A stretch of 64,000 nucleotides of DNA from JAKFWF01 sp963750535 (GCA_963750535.1 CAVVRF010000008.1:117503-181502); one strand, 5' to 3'; shown: positions 1-8,633, counted from the first letter of the stretch. Numbers and translations are program-made. The notes: generated by a model from the letters alone, not told the origin.

Positions 1-846
1 CGCCTGGTAGATCGGCACGGTCCCGATCGGAACCGGGCTGTTGCGCAGGATCCACTCGCGGGTGTTGTGGATGTTGCGGCCGGTCGACAGGTCCATCACC
101 GTGTCGGCGCCCCAGCGTATCGCCCATACCATCTTGTCGACCTCCTCCTCGACCGAGGAGGTGACCGCCGAGTTGCCGATATTGGCGTTGATCTTAACGA
201 GGAAGTTGCGGCCGATGATCATCGGCTCGAGCTCGGCATGATTGATGTTGGCCGGGATCACGGCGCGGCCGCGGGCAACCTCGTCGCGGACGAACTCGGG
301 CGTGATGTGCTGGGGGATCGCCGCGCCGAAGCTCTCTCCGTCCCTCAACGCCGCCCCGGCGCGGGCGAGTGCCGCGGCGCGGCCGAGGTTCTCGCGATGC
401 GCGATGTAGATCATTTCCTTGGTGACGATGCCGGCGCGGGCGAGCTCGAGCTGCGTCACCGGCGCGTCGCCGACGGCACGCATGGGCTTCGGTTTGTTCG
501 GGAAATCGCGGGCCAGCGCCTTGCCGCTGACGTTGCCGTTGTCCTCCGGTTGCACGTCGCGGCCGACGTAGGCCTCGACGCCGCCGCGAGCGGTGATCCA
601 GGCAGCGCGATGGCGCGGCAATCCCTGCTCGACGTCGATCGTCGCTTGCGCGTCGGTGTACGGCCCGGACGGATCGTAGACACGGAACGGTGGCTCGTTC
701 GCCTCCGGCTGCAGTGTGATCTCGCGGAACGGCACGCGGACGTCGGGCTGGCCTGCGGGCGCATCGTAGATCTTTCGTGAGCCCTGGATCGGGCCCGTCG
801 TGACCGTCGGCAGCATGATGTCCTGCGGGCGCGCCATCTTGTTCAT
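1..846 (-). CDS. thiC: Phosphomethylpyrimidine synthase ThiC (C-terminal part lies outside the window)
   Basis: ThiC converts aminoimidazole ribotide to the HMP-P pyrimidine of thiamine; it is a cytosolic radical-SAM enzyme. The reading frame from the ATG at 846 gives 282 residues with typical ThiC stretches: the N-terminal VTTGPIQGSRKIY, then PFREI, YDPSGPYTD, GVEAYVGRDV, and near the edge NIGNSAVTSSVEEEVDKM and DLSTGRNIH. Family members are about 600 residues, so roughly half is present; the iron-sulfur cysteines near the C-terminus are beyond base 1. A GAGGAGA ribosome-binding site precedes the ATG. It lies 57 bases after the receiver-like gene and about 600 bases downstream of the TPP riboswitch, so the switch probably controls both genes as one transcript. 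Confidence 0.95.
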   Translation of the reverse strand, partial: MNKMARPQDIMLPTVTTGPIQGSRKIYDAPAGQPDVRVPFREITLQPEANEPPFRVYDPSGPYTDAQATIDVEQGLPRHRAAWITARGGVEAYVGRDVQPEDNGNVSGKALARDFPNKPKPMRAVGDAPVTQLELARAGIVTKEMIYIAHRENLGRAAALARAGAALRDGESFGAAIPQHITPEFVRDEVARGRAVIPANINHAELEPMIIGRNFLVKINANIGNSAVTSSVEEEVDKMVWAIRWGADTVMDLSTGRNIHNTREWILRNSPVPIGTVPIYQA

Positions 847-903
847 TGTTGTCTCCTCGGAATTTGTGGACAGACCGGTTGAAGTGCGGCCCGCAGCGGC
901 GTT

Positions 904-1449
904 TCAGCGGCTCAGCGGGCGCGGCGTGGGGTTCCCCGGCAGGGCGCCGTAGATCGCCTCTGCCCAATCCGCCGACATCGTTTCGGGTGTGATGCTCGAG
1001 CGGAAGATGTTGGCAATGGTAGCGTCCGAGGCGAGCACGATCGCGACGCCCCGCACGATGCCGGGCAAGCCGGCCGCCTCGATGCAGCGGGCGACGCCGA
1101 CATACCACCGTGGCTCTTCGAGACGGACGAGGTCGGCCGCGCCATGCAGCGTCACGCGCGAGCGCGCGCCCTGGCGTGCAAGCACACGCAGCACATGCAC
1201 CGCCTCGCGGTTCGGCAGACCGGCGCGCAGCATTACGAGATCGTAGGGCCGGGTGGTGTAGCCCAGCATATCGAGGGCCTCGTCGGCCGAGGTGGCGTGC
1301 TCGATGGCGCGAGCGCCATAGCGCTTCAGCACCCCGGTGACGAGTTCCGTCATCGATGGCTCGTGATCGACCAGCAGGATGTGCGCGGCCGACAGAACCT
1401 GTCGCAACTGTTCCGCGCTTGCGGTTTGCATTTCGTGCGATGAAACCAT
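904..1449 (-). CDS. Degenerate receiver-domain (pseudo-response-regulator) protein under TPP riboswitch control
   Basis: 181 residues from the ATG at 1449. Residues about 23-105 look like a CheY-type receiver (ILLVDHEPSMTELV, then an EAL-like helix, then YDLVMLRAGLP). The acidic pocket is reduced to D28-H29, and the phospho-acceptor position after DLVML is Arg75 instead of Asp, so phosphorylation in the usual way is not expected. Thr100 may be the conserved Thr. The C-terminal 75 residues have no output domain I recognise. A longer reading to 1515 would run through the riboswitch, so I take 1449: the GAAGGGA Shine-Dalgarno lies in the riboswitch's 3' strand, five bases upstream. It sits between the riboswitch and thiC, suggesting a thiamine-linked role; the actual function is unknown. 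Confidence 0.8.
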   Translation of the reverse strand: MVSSHEMQTASAEQLRQVLSAAHILLVDHEPSMTELVTGVLKRYGARAIEHATSADEALDMLGYTTRPYDLVMLRAGLPNREAVHVLRVLARQGARSRVTLHGAADLVRLEEPRWYVGVARCIEAAGLPGIVRGVAIVLASDATIANIFRSSITPETMSADWAEAIYGALPGNPTPRPLSR

Positions 1450-1450
1450 G

Positions 1451-1545
1451 TCCGTCCCTTCGCCGGCATGACCCGGATCAGGTTCTAAGGGTGGCAGGGC
1501 AGCTTGCAGCCCCATCTCAGTCGGCTACTGCCGACCCCCCTCGGA
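1451..1545 (-). promoter_or_regulatory. TPP (THI-box) riboswitch
   Basis: Read on the minus strand, the segment carries the THI-box core in order: a GGGGGGTCGGC segment, GACTGAGATGGGGC (the CTGAGA core), CCACCCTTAGAACCTGATC, and the 3' piece GGGTCATGCCGGCGAAGGGA. The 5' TCCG and 3' CGGA close the P1 stem. The Shine-Dalgarno GAAGGGA of the following gene is part of the P1 3' strand and its ATG comes one base after the aptamer. Ligand binding that stabilises P1 would therefore directly mask translation start. Aptamer assignment is from sequence; the translational mechanism is inference. Confidence 0.93.
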
Positions 1546-1610
1546 ACATTGCTATTGTGGAGCATCGCGGCCCGGATGGCAATGCCGGCGCAGACGATCT
1601 GCAATTGGGA

Positions 1611-2396
1611 TCAATCGCGATGCCGCGCGAGCCGATCCATTATCTCACGATCGAGGCACTGCACGGGCGGCGGCGACGCCATGGCCAGGTTGCCCCGAAG
1701 CGATACTGCGCCAATGAGGCCGTGCGGCAGCAAGAGATCGCGCGTCCGCAGATCAGCCTCCTCGCACGCGCGCCGCGCCTGCTCGCGGATCGCAGCAGGC
1801 GTCGAGGGATCGCGGCCGTGCCCGCGAATGCCAAGTCGCGACAAGCAGCTGGCGAGGGGCAGACCTGCTGCTTTTGCAAATGCCTCGATGCGGACCCAGG
1901 CCTGCAGCGGAGCAGGTCGGGCGCCGCGGCCGTCGGCGCCGCCGCCGTCGAGAACCGTGGCGGCGGCGAGGATGCCGTCGATGCGTAGCGGCGACATCCG
2001 GAATGAACGCGGCAATTCGATATCGACGCCGATATCCGAGTGCTTGCTGATGCCGATGAGGAGGAACGGTCCGCTGTCGGACAAGCTGAAATCGACCTCG
2101 CGGCCTTCGAGGCGGGGCCTGCCTCCGGGTGCGCGATCGAATGGCTGTTGCCGGATGCCGGTGCCGCAGTGGCGCTCGAGCAGCAATCGCAACGCGATAC
2201 GGCCGGCGCACCACATTTCCGCTGTCGCCTGATCCGGCATCGCCGCGGCGCGGTCGAGCTCATCGGCGGAGAGACGCGGGGTCGCCTGCTCGGCGGCTGC
2301 GAGATCCAATGCCAGCGCTGCGCGCTCGATCAGCCAGAGCTCCAAGTCCGCGGAGGCGGCAGACCGGACGGAGCCGGCATGGGAAGTGGCCGTCAC
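1611..2396 (-). CDS. 4'-phosphopantetheinyl transferase (Sfp/AcpT-like)
   Basis: 261 residues. Family members transfer the phosphopantetheine arm of CoA to a serine of carrier proteins. The two signature motifs are present: GVDIE at 123-127 (Mg-binding Asp and Glu) and WVRIEAFAKA at 167-176, matching the WxxxEAxxKA pattern. Length is in the Sfp range. The start is a GTG that overlaps the merR stop in a GTGA junction, so it is translationally coupled to merR at the end of the plsX-fabH-ihfA-merR block. That context hints at fatty-acid or polyketide carrier proteins as partners, but substrate choice cannot be read from sequence. Confidence 0.88.
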   Translation of the reverse strand: MTATSHAGSVRSAASADLELWLIERAALALDLAAAEQATPRLSADELDRAAAMPDQATAEMWCAGRIALRLLLERHCGTGIRQQPFDRAPGGRPRLEGREVDFSLSDSGPFLLIGISKHSDIGVDIELPRSFRMSPLRIDGILAAATVLDGGGADGRGARPAPLQAWVRIEAFAKAAGLPLASCLSRLGIRGHGRDPSTPAAIREQARRACEEADLRTRDLLLPHGLIGAVSLRGNLAMASPPPVQCLDREIMDRLARHRD

Positions 2397-2950
2397 CTGT
2401 TGACGGCGGGAGCGCGCTCCCGGGCCGAAGCGCCGACCTCGGCGCCCTGCAGGATGCGCCGGCAGTCCTCGAGCTCGCCGACCAGCGCCTTGAGGCGAGC
2501 GACATGCTCATTGCGATTGTAGGCGGCAGGCGCGGATGCGGGCTGCGCGGTCGCCTTTGCCGCCGGGCCGGCGGTCGCCGCGGTCGCGCCCTGCGTGCCG
2601 CCGGCAGACGCCGCTCGCGTCTTGCGGGGCGCCTCCTTGGGTGCCGCCGCCTCGCTCTTGGCGGCGGTCCGCGCCGGCTGCACCTGCCAGCAGGCCTTGA
2701 CGAACTCCAGGCCTTGCTCGCGCAGCAACTTCTGCACGCCCTTGATCGTATAGCCCTCGCGGTGCAGGAGGAAACGGATGCCGCGCAGCAGATCGAGATC
2801 GTCGGGCCGATAGTACCGGCGACCACCGCCGCGCTTCATCGGCCGCACCTGCGGGAACTTGTTCTCCCAGAACCGAAGCACGTGCTTCTGCACGTCCAGC
2901 TCTTCCGCCACCTCACTGATGGTGCGGAAAGCCTCGAGCGCCTTCGCCAT
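2393..2950 (-). CDS. MerR family transcriptional regulator
   Basis: 185 residues. The N-terminal 75 or so residues form a MerR winged-helix domain (ISEVAEELDVQKHVLRFWE, then RRYYRPDDLDLLRGI). Unlike metal-sensing MerR proteins, the C-terminal half is an Ala/Lys/Pro-rich low-complexity linker followed by a short coiled-coil-like helix (HVARLKALVGELEDCRRIL). This form directly after ihfA is the common alphaproteobacterial arrangement. No effector-binding cysteines are evident. It is coupled to the downstream phosphopantetheinyl transferase by a four-base overlap. Its regulon is unknown. Confidence 0.9.
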   Translation of the reverse strand: MAKALEAFRTISEVAEELDVQKHVLRFWENKFPQVRPMKRGGGRRYYRPDDLDLLRGIRFLLHREGYTIKGVQKLLREQGLEFVKACWQVQPARTAAKSEAAAPKEAPRKTRAASAGGTQGATAATAGPAAKATAQPASAPAAYNRNEHVARLKALVGELEDCRRILQGAEVGASARERAPAVNR

Positions 2951-3101
2951 GGCTCAACCTCCGCCAATTCCCTCTGGCGCAACCCCGGAACGCGCGCCTC
3001 ACAATCGATTATCAGTTTATCATATACGAGATTCGCCCCTCGCCGGGACTGATCGACGCCGCCGAGGATTGATCTGAAAAAATTCTGCTGCTGGACGCGG
3101 A

Positions 3102-3419
3102 CTATTCCGCCGCCTTGCGGCGGCTCAGGCCCTGGTTGATGCGGCCCTTCATGATGTTGCTGGGCCTGAACACGAGCACGCGCCGCGGCGTGATCGGCAC
3201 TTCCTGTCCCGTCTTCGGATTGCGGCCGATGCGCTGGCCCTTCGACCGTATGCCGAACGAGCCGAACGACGACAGCTTCACCTGCTCGCCGCGCGCCAGC
3301 GAACTGGAAATCTCCGACAGCACCAGTTCGACCAACTCCTGGGATTCGTTGCGCGGCAAGCCGATCTTGTCGACAACCGCCTCGGCCAGATCGGCACGTG
3401 TCAACGTCTTTATACTCAT
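3102..3419 (-). CDS. ihfA: Integration host factor subunit alpha
   Basis: 105 residues from the ATG at 3419. IhfA pairs with IhfB to bend DNA sharply. The HU/IHF fold is complete: TLTRADLAEAVVDKIGLPRNES, the SSFGSFGIRSKGQRIGRNP arm region with the intercalating proline segment, TGQEVPITPRRVLVFRPS, and the end helix MKGRIN. An upstream in-frame start at 3488 would add 23 residues with no family counterpart; GGAGG lies 12 bases before 3419. It sits between fabH and merR as in most Rhizobiales. Confidence 0.95.
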   Translation of the reverse strand: MSIKTLTRADLAEAVVDKIGLPRNESQELVELVLSEISSSLARGEQVKLSSFGSFGIRSKGQRIGRNPKTGQEVPITPRRVLVFRPSNIMKGRINQGLSRRKAAE

Positions 3420-3567
3420 GGCCCGCTTACGCCTCCAACCGCCCCTGACTTGGCGCGGATGGTAGCCGAGGGAAACGCCGGCGGTCAACGATAAGTGTCA
3501 GCCAAGCGGCTGAAATCTAGAGAGGAATTTGGAAAGGCTAACGGCGTGGTGCCGGGCGGGGCGGACA

Positions 3568-4545
3568 CTACCAGCGAGCGAGGACCGCGCCCCAGGTGAA
3601 ACCGCCGCCCATCGCCTCCATCAGCACCAGGCTGCCTTCCTTGACCTTGTGCTCCTCGAACGCCTGGTTGAGCGCGAGCGGAATCGACGCCGCCGACGTA
3701 TTGCCATGGCGCTGCAGCGTCACCACGATCTTGCCGGGCGCGACGCCGAGCTTGCGGGCGATGCCATCGAGGATGCGGGCGTTGGCCTGGTGCGGCACGA
3801 ACAGGTCGATGTCGCTGGGCGAATAGCCGGTCATCACCAGCGTCTCTTCGATCACGCCGGAGATTTTTTGCACCGCGTGGCGGAATACTTCGCGACCGTT
3901 CATGCGCAGGTGGCCGACGGTCTTGGTCGAGCCCGGGCCGCCGTCGACGTAGAGAAGATCCTCGAAGCGGCCGTCGGAGCGGATGCGCGTGGCGAGAATG
4001 CCGCGATCACTGCGGCTGCCGCTCTGCGGCTGCGCCTCGAGCACGACGGCGCCGGCGCCATCGCCGAACAGCACGCAGGTGCTGCGATCGCTCCAGTCGA
4101 GAATGCGCGAGAACGTTTCCGCGCCGATCACCAGGGCACGCTGGAACTGGCCGGTCTTGAGGAAATTGTCAGCCGTCGCCATGGCGTAGATGAAGCCCGA
4201 GCACACCGCCTGGAGGTCGAACGCGGCGCCCTTGGTGACGCCGAGCGCCGCCTGGATCTTGACCGCGGTGGCCGGAAACGTGCGGTCGGGCGTGGCGGTG
4301 GCGCAGATCACCAGGTCGATGTCGATCGGATCGATGCCGGCGCGTACCAGCGCCTGGTGGGCGGCGGCGATGCCGAGATCGGAGGTGAGCTCGCTCTCGT
4401 CGGCGATGTGGCGCTGCTTGATGCCCGTTCGCTCGGTGATCCAGGCGTCGGTGGTGTCGACGATCTTGGCGAGATCATCGTTGGTCATGATGCGTTTGGG
4501 CAGATGTGCGCCAACGCCGCGGATCACGGATCGAATGACTGCCAA
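3568..4545 (-). CDS. fabH: 3-oxoacyl-ACP synthase III (FabH)
   Basis: Condenses acetyl-CoA with malonyl-ACP to start type II fatty acid synthesis. 325 residues, the usual length. The catalytic triad is visible: Cys115 in LQAVCSGF, His252 in FVPHQAN and Asn282 in GNTSAASIP. The best start is a TTG at 4545, since the N-terminal AVIRSVIRGVGAHLP matches the family and a GAGGGG ribosome-binding site lies six bases upstream. It follows plsX by 87 bases and precedes ihfA, the conserved order. Confidence 0.96.
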   Translation of the reverse strand: MAVIRSVIRGVGAHLPKRIMTNDDLAKIVDTTDAWITERTGIKQRHIADESELTSDLGIAAAHQALVRAGIDPIDIDLVICATATPDRTFPATAVKIQAALGVTKGAAFDLQAVCSGFIYAMATADNFLKTGQFQRALVIGAETFSRILDWSDRSTCVLFGDGAGAVVLEAQPQSGSRSDRGILATRIRSDGRFEDLLYVDGGPGSTKTVGHLRMNGREVFRHAVQKISGVIEETLVMTGYSPSDIDLFVPHQANARILDGIARKLGVAPGKIVVTLQRHGNTSAASIPLALNQAFEEHKVKEGSLVLMEAMGGGFTWGAVLARW

Positions 4546-4632
4546 TTTGGTCCCCTCTCGGGCATCGGTTTGAGGCGCGCGGCCAAGCCATCCCCCAATG
4601 GCCCGGCGTTGCCAGGAATTGCCGTCGCCGGT

Positions 4633-5676
4633 TCACCCGGTCGCGATGGCGGCGAGCTTCCCGTGGAACGCCGTGAGGTCGCTTGTCAAGCGCCCTACCA
4701 GCCCACTTTCGGCCATGTCGTAGCCGAGATCGATCGCGCTCGCAAAGCCAAGAGCGTCGGTTCCGCCGTGGCTCTTGATCGCAACGCCGTTGAGGCCGAG
4801 GAACGTGCCGCCGTTCACCCGTCGCGGATCCATCTTTTCTTTCAATACCTTGAAGCCGCCGCGGGCGAGCGTCGCGCCGATCCTGGAGAGCAGCGTGCGG
4901 GTCATCGCGGACCTCAGATACTGGCTGATCTGCCGGGCGGTGCCCTCCGCTGTCTTGAGTGCGATATTGCCGGCAAAGCCTTCGACCACGACGACGTCGA
5001 CGACGCCTTGGCCGATCTGATCGCCCTCGATGAACCCGCGATAGTCGATCGGGAGCCCTTCGGTCTCCTTCAGCCAGCTGTGGGCGAGCTTGACCTCCTC
5101 GGCCCCCTTGATTTCCTCGACGCCGACATTGAGCAGGCCAACGGTCGGCTTCTCCAGGTGGAACAGCGCACGCGCCATCGCCGCGCCCATCAGCGCAAAA
5201 TCGCACAGCTGGCGCGCATCGGCACCTATGTTGGCGCCGACGTCGAGCACGATGCACTCGCTCTTCACCGTCGGCCACAAGGCGGCGATCGCCGGGCGCT
5301 CGATGCCGCTGATCGGGCGCAGGATCAGTTTTGCCATCGCCATCAGCGCGCCGGTATTGCCGGCAGACACGGCCGCCGCCGCCTTGCCTTCCCGGACCGC
5401 ATCGAGCGCCAGCCACATGCTCGAGCCCTTGCCGCGCCGAAGGGCCTGGCTGGGCTTGTCGGTCATCTGGATCACGAGGTCGGAATGGAACACCTCGGAG
5501 CGAGCGGCGAGGTTCGGATGCTGCGCCAGTATCGTCTTGATCCGCGCCGAATCGCCGAACAGCTGGAACGACAGGTCGGGATGGCGCACGAGCGCGGTCG
5601 CGGCGCCGGGCACAACCACCTCTGGGCCGTGATCGCCACCCATGGCATCCAGTGCGATGATGTGTGAAGCAGCCAT
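4633..5676 (-). CDS. plsX: Phosphate acyltransferase PlsX
   Basis: Makes acyl-phosphate from acyl-ACP for phospholipid synthesis (the PlsX/PlsY route). 347 residues, full family length, with the characteristic IALDAMGGDHGPEVVVPGA start, the SAGNTGALMAMAKL stretch and GFAGNIALKTAEGTA. It is followed by fabH and preceded by the DUF177 gene at 184 bases. No rpmF lies between DUF177 and plsX, unlike in Gammaproteobacteria. Confidence 0.96.
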   Translation of the reverse strand: MAASHIIALDAMGGDHGPEVVVPGAATALVRHPDLSFQLFGDSARIKTILAQHPNLAARSEVFHSDLVIQMTDKPSQALRRGKGSSMWLALDAVREGKAAAAVSAGNTGALMAMAKLILRPISGIERPAIAALWPTVKSECIVLDVGANIGADARQLCDFALMGAAMARALFHLEKPTVGLLNVGVEEIKGAEEVKLAHSWLKETEGLPIDYRGFIEGDQIGQGVVDVVVVEGFAGNIALKTAEGTARQISQYLRSAMTRTLLSRIGATLARGGFKVLKEKMDPRRVNGGTFLGLNGVAIKSHGGTDALGFASAIDLGYDMAESGLVGRLTSDLTAFHGKLAAIATG

Positions 5677-5727
5677 CGATCCAGCTTTCTGAATGCCGTG
5701 CCCCCGCGCACGGTCGACAAACTTCGA

Positions 5728-5764
5728 ACTACTCGTGCCGCGACCGGGCGCCGCGACGAGTAGT
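5728..5764. repeat. Short inverted repeat upstream of plsX
   Basis: ACTACTCGT at 5728-5736 and its exact reverse complement at 5756-5764 enclose a GC-rich loop that can extend the stem (CCGCG/CGCG). It lies in the 184-base gap between the DUF177 stop and the plsX start. It could be a transcript-level hairpin; there is no U-tract, so I do not call it a terminator. Confidence 0.5.
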
Positions 5765-5860
5765 CGGTGAACTACGATTCGAGAGGCTACAACATTCGCG
5801 CGCCGCGTTTAACGACTACTGCACGTTGATCAGACCTGAAGATGCACGGGCGCGACACGG

Positions 5861-6409
5861 CTATTGCTTCGGCTTCAGCTTGGCCAGCGCCGCGAACGGG
5901 TGGACCGAGGCCTTGTCTTCGGGCCGTTCCTGCCAGGCAAGCTTTGCTCCCGGCTTTCTCGGGTACGGATCGAGGCCCGCCGACACGCACTCGTAGACGA
6001 TGCGGCCAACGCCGATCCGGCCGTTCTCGATCGGCTCGGCGCCATCCGGCGCGCCAGGATCGAACCACTCGTCCTGAGCCGTGCTGACCGGCCCCGGGAT
6101 CTCGGCTGCCGGCCAGAACTCCACGTCGACCTGTTCCTCGATGCGGGCGGCGACCGGCTCGAGCGAGACGACGCAGGCCTGCACCACGTCGGCGGAGATC
6201 TCGCCCGCGAGATGGAAACGGCCACCCCGGAGCGGCACGACGCGAACATCGCAGGCGAGCGCGGTGCAGTCGAGAATCTCCAGCGCCTCGGCCAGCGCGC
6301 GGCGCTCGGCATCCGTCGCCGCGCGGCTGACGCGCTTGCCGGTCTCCGCGATCTCGGCAATGGCGATCGACCAATCGGAGAGAACGTTCGACACGATTAT
6401 GCTCCACAA
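5861..6409 (-). CDS. DUF177 (YceD-like) protein
   Basis: About 182 residues. The family core is present (VQACVVSLEPVAARIEEQVDVEF), where other bacteria have the QTCVVTLEP signature. The family is linked by neighbourhood to rpmF/plsX and to rRNA processing or ribosomal protein expression in better-studied bacteria; its role here is inferred from that. The start is uncertain: TTG at 6409 overlaps the end of the preceding gene by 13 bases, and a GTG at 6394 is an alternative. Confidence 0.85.
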   Translation of the reverse strand: MWSIIVSNVLSDWSIAIAEIAETGKRVSRAATDAERRALAEALEILDCTALACDVRVVPLRGGRFHLAGEISADVVQACVVSLEPVAARIEEQVDVEFWPAAEIPGPVSTAQDEWFDPGAPDGAEPIENGRIGVGRIVYECVSAGLDPYPRKPGAKLAWQERPEDKASVHPFAALAKLKPKQ

Positions 6410-6966
6410 GATCCGAAGGCGGGGAACGTGACCTCGCCGGTGGCAAGCCGCGTCAGCGGCTGCTGCTCGAGGTGGCGTGCCGAAGCCGCCATATAGGCAG
6501 CCAGCCGGTCCGGCGCACCGGTCTCGCGGTCGAGATAGACATGATGCGCGAGCAGGCTCGCGAGCGCATCGCCGGACGCCCCGGCGGCCGCCGCGCGATA
6601 GGCCGCAAGCTGCTCGTGCAGGGCGGCCGCCGCCTTCTTCACTCGCCGCGGCACAGCGAGGTCGGAAAAGCCGATTTCGCGCAGGCTATCGTCGATGTCG
6701 GTCATCATGGTCTCGAGCAGCGCGCGCCCGAGCTCCTGGCCGGCGCGGCCCTCGGTCCGCAGGCGCTCGAGCACCAGGAACATGTGAACGCCGATCATGC
6801 CGAACCGGCCTTCCGTTGTATCCGGGACACCCCCGTCGGCATAAAATGCACAATCGCGGGCCTGCGCCACGATCGAGCCATAAAGGGCTGATGCGGTCCG
6901 GCCGGTATTGGACCGCGATCTGAACCAGTTGAGCACGTCGGCGTATCCAGCTTGATTGCCCGCCAT
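6397..6966 (-). CDS. Ubiquinol-cytochrome c chaperone family protein (Cbp3/UQCC1-like)
   Basis: 189 residues from the ATG at 6966. Relatives assist assembly of cytochrome b in the bc1 complex. The family core shows as ALYGSIVAQARDCAFYADGGVPDTTEGRFGMIGVHMFLVLERL. A longer TTG start at 7014 would add 16 residues not typical of the family. Convergent context with bamE upstream and DUF177 downstream is the standard alphaproteobacterial arrangement. Confidence 0.9.
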   Translation of the reverse strand: MAGNQAGYADVLNWFRSRSNTGRTASALYGSIVAQARDCAFYADGGVPDTTEGRFGMIGVHMFLVLERLRTEGRAGQELGRALLETMMTDIDDSLREIGFSDLAVPRRVKKAAAALHEQLAAYRAAAAGASGDALASLLAHHVYLDRETGAPDRLAAYMAASARHLEQQPLTRLATGEVTFPAFGSCGA

Positions 6967-7082
6967 GGAAGCGCACAACTTCCTGCGGATTGATTGAGGT
7001 GGCAAGATTGCCAATGCAAATATCGAGGCCTTAGCTCGTGCGATACAAGGGGAAGCAATTCGTGAGCCAAGGTGGGACTGTC

Positions 7083-7565
7083 ATGGACGCCAACGTCAAT
7101 TCGGTGCGCCACGTTACGCGCCGTGCGGTTTCCTGGGCCGCCGTCGCCGGCGCCGCAATCTGCCTTGCCGGTTGCTCGGCAACCGTGACGAAGCATGGTC
7201 ATCTGTTCCAGGAAACCGACCTGCAGCAGATACAACCGGGCATGAGCCAGGAGCAAGTGAAACTGACGCTCGGGACTCCGACCACCACGTCGACGGCCGG
7301 CAATGCCAATGCGTACTATTACATGTCGTCGACCATGAAGCAGTCCTCGTTCCTGACGCCGAAGGAGACGGATCGACAAGTGGTCGCGGTCTACTTCAAC
7401 CAGGTGGGTTCGGTCGAGCGGGTCGCCAACTACGGCATCAAGGACGGCAAGGTGTTCGACACCATCAGCCGGACCACGCCGTCGGCCAACCAGAACGACG
7501 ACGGCATCCTGAAGCAGCTGTTCCGCAATCTTGGCCAGAAGGGCTCGATCTTCAGCGACGGCTGA
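7083..7565 (+). CDS. bamE: Outer membrane assembly factor BamE (SmpA/OmlA lipoprotein)
   Basis: 160 residues from the ATG at 7083, chosen over 7038 because it places a short n-region before the signal helix. The lipobox LAGC at 28-31 makes Cys31 the lipidated residue. The SmpA/OmlA domain follows: DLQQIQPGMSQEQVKLTLGTPTT, then YYYMSSTMKQSSFLTPKETDRQVVAVYF. BamE stabilises the BAM complex that inserts outer membrane beta-barrels. It diverges from the bc1 chaperone gene. The Gly/Asn/Gln-rich C-terminal tail (FRNLGQKGSIF) is common in alphaproteobacterial versions. Confidence 0.93.
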   Translation: MDANVNSVRHVTRRAVSWAAVAGAAICLAGCSATVTKHGHLFQETDLQQIQPGMSQEQVKLTLGTPTTTSTAGNANAYYYMSSTMKQSSFLTPKETDRQVVAVYFNQVGSVERVANYGIKDGKVFDTISRTTPSANQNDDGILKQLFRNLGQKGSIFSDG

Positions 7566-7571
7566 TGCCGC

Positions 7572-8633
7572 TCAACAGCCCTGCCGCGCCCGTCCATGGC
7601 GGCTCGGCGGCAGGATGACGTCGAGCGGCATGGTGGAGGCCTTGCCCAGGCTGTCGAAGTTCTGCTGCAGCCATTCGTCCATCGCCTTGTGGCCGAGGTC
7701 GCGAAGCTCCTCGATCAGGCTGAAATCGCTGTTGAGCTTGCTCGCCGCGGAAAAGGCGGCGATGTCGGCACCGCCACCGACGCGATGCAGGAAGATCTCG
7801 CGATAGCCGAGGTCCTTGAGCTCGCCGCGGCGCAGGCAGGCGTTGATGAATTCCACGCTGCGCAGCTCGCGCAGCAGCGGCGCATTGAACGATATCTCGT
7901 TCAGGCGATCGATGATGGCGGGTGCCGACCTCGGCAGCTCGTCGCGGCGGATCGGGTTGATCTGGACCAGCAGAACGTCCGACGCTGCGCACGAGCCGAG
8001 GAACGGCTCGATCGCCGGGTTGCCCATATAGCCGCCGTCCCAGTACGCCTCGCCGTCGATCTCGACGGCCTGGAACACCGTCGGCAGGCAGGCCGAGGCC
8101 AGGACCGCGTCCGCGGTCACCTCGCCGTCGGTGAACACCTTCGCCTTGCCGGTGCGAACATTGGTTGCGGTGATGAACAGCTGGATGCAGTCGCACGCCT
8201 TGACCTTGTCGAAATTCACCTCGCTCACCAGGATCTCGCGCAACGGATTGATGTTGAGCGGATTGAACTGATACGGCGAGGCGAGCTGGGTCCACCATCC
8301 GAACAGGATGACGGCCGGGTTCTGCTCGATGCCCCACGCCTTCTCCCACGAGCGCGTCCAGCCATTGTCCAGGTTCCATCCGGCCACCGACGCCTCGGGG
8401 AGGCGGAACGCGACGCGCTGCCAGAAATCGGCGAGTTGCTGGCGGGCCTTGCTGCGGCCGCCCTCGACCAGGCCCTCTGCCATGACGACGGCGTTGACGG
8501 CGCCGGCGCTGGTGCCCGAGACCGCCTCGATCTCGATCCGATCGTCGGCAAGCAGGCGGTCGAGCACGCCCCAGCTGTAGGCGCCGTGCGAGCCACCGCC
8601 CTGCAGGGCGACGTTTATCTTCCTGATGGTCAC
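7572..8633 (-). CDS. Patatin-like phospholipase family protein
   Basis: 353 residues with all patatin elements: oxyanion-hole GGGSHG at 12-17, nucleophile elbow GTSAG with Ser42, and the catalytic Asp199 in DGG. Such enzymes are acyl-ester hydrolases using a Ser-Asp dyad. GTG start at 8633 with GGAGG upstream. It begins only 16 bases after the bdhA stop, and the patatin/3-hydroxybutyrate dehydrogenase pair recurs in Rhizobiales. That suggests a role in polyhydroxybutyrate or lipid breakdown, which is inference. No signal peptide is seen, so it is probably cytosolic. Confidence 0.9.
   Translation of the reverse strand: MTIRKINVALQGGGSHGAYSWGVLDRLLADDRIEIEAVSGTSAGAVNAVVMAEGLVEGGRSKARQQLADFWQRVAFRLPEASVAGWNLDNGWTRSWEKAWGIEQNPAVILFGWWTQLASPYQFNPLNINPLREILVSEVNFDKVKACDCIQLFITATNVRTGKAKVFTDGEVTADAVLASACLPTVFQAVEIDGEAYWDGGYMGNPAIEPFLGSCAASDVLLVQINPIRRDELPRSAPAIIDRLNEISFNAPLLRELRSVEFINACLRRGELKDLGYREIFLHRVGGGADIAAFSAASKLNSDFSLIEELRDLGHKAMDEWLQQNFDSLGKASTMPLDVILPPSRHGRARQGC

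Noticed and set aside
3529..5667. A 712-residue plus-strand frame over fabH and plsX
   Set aside because: Reverse-complement shadow of two well-conserved genes; composition is Arg/Asp/Gly-rich with no family motifs.
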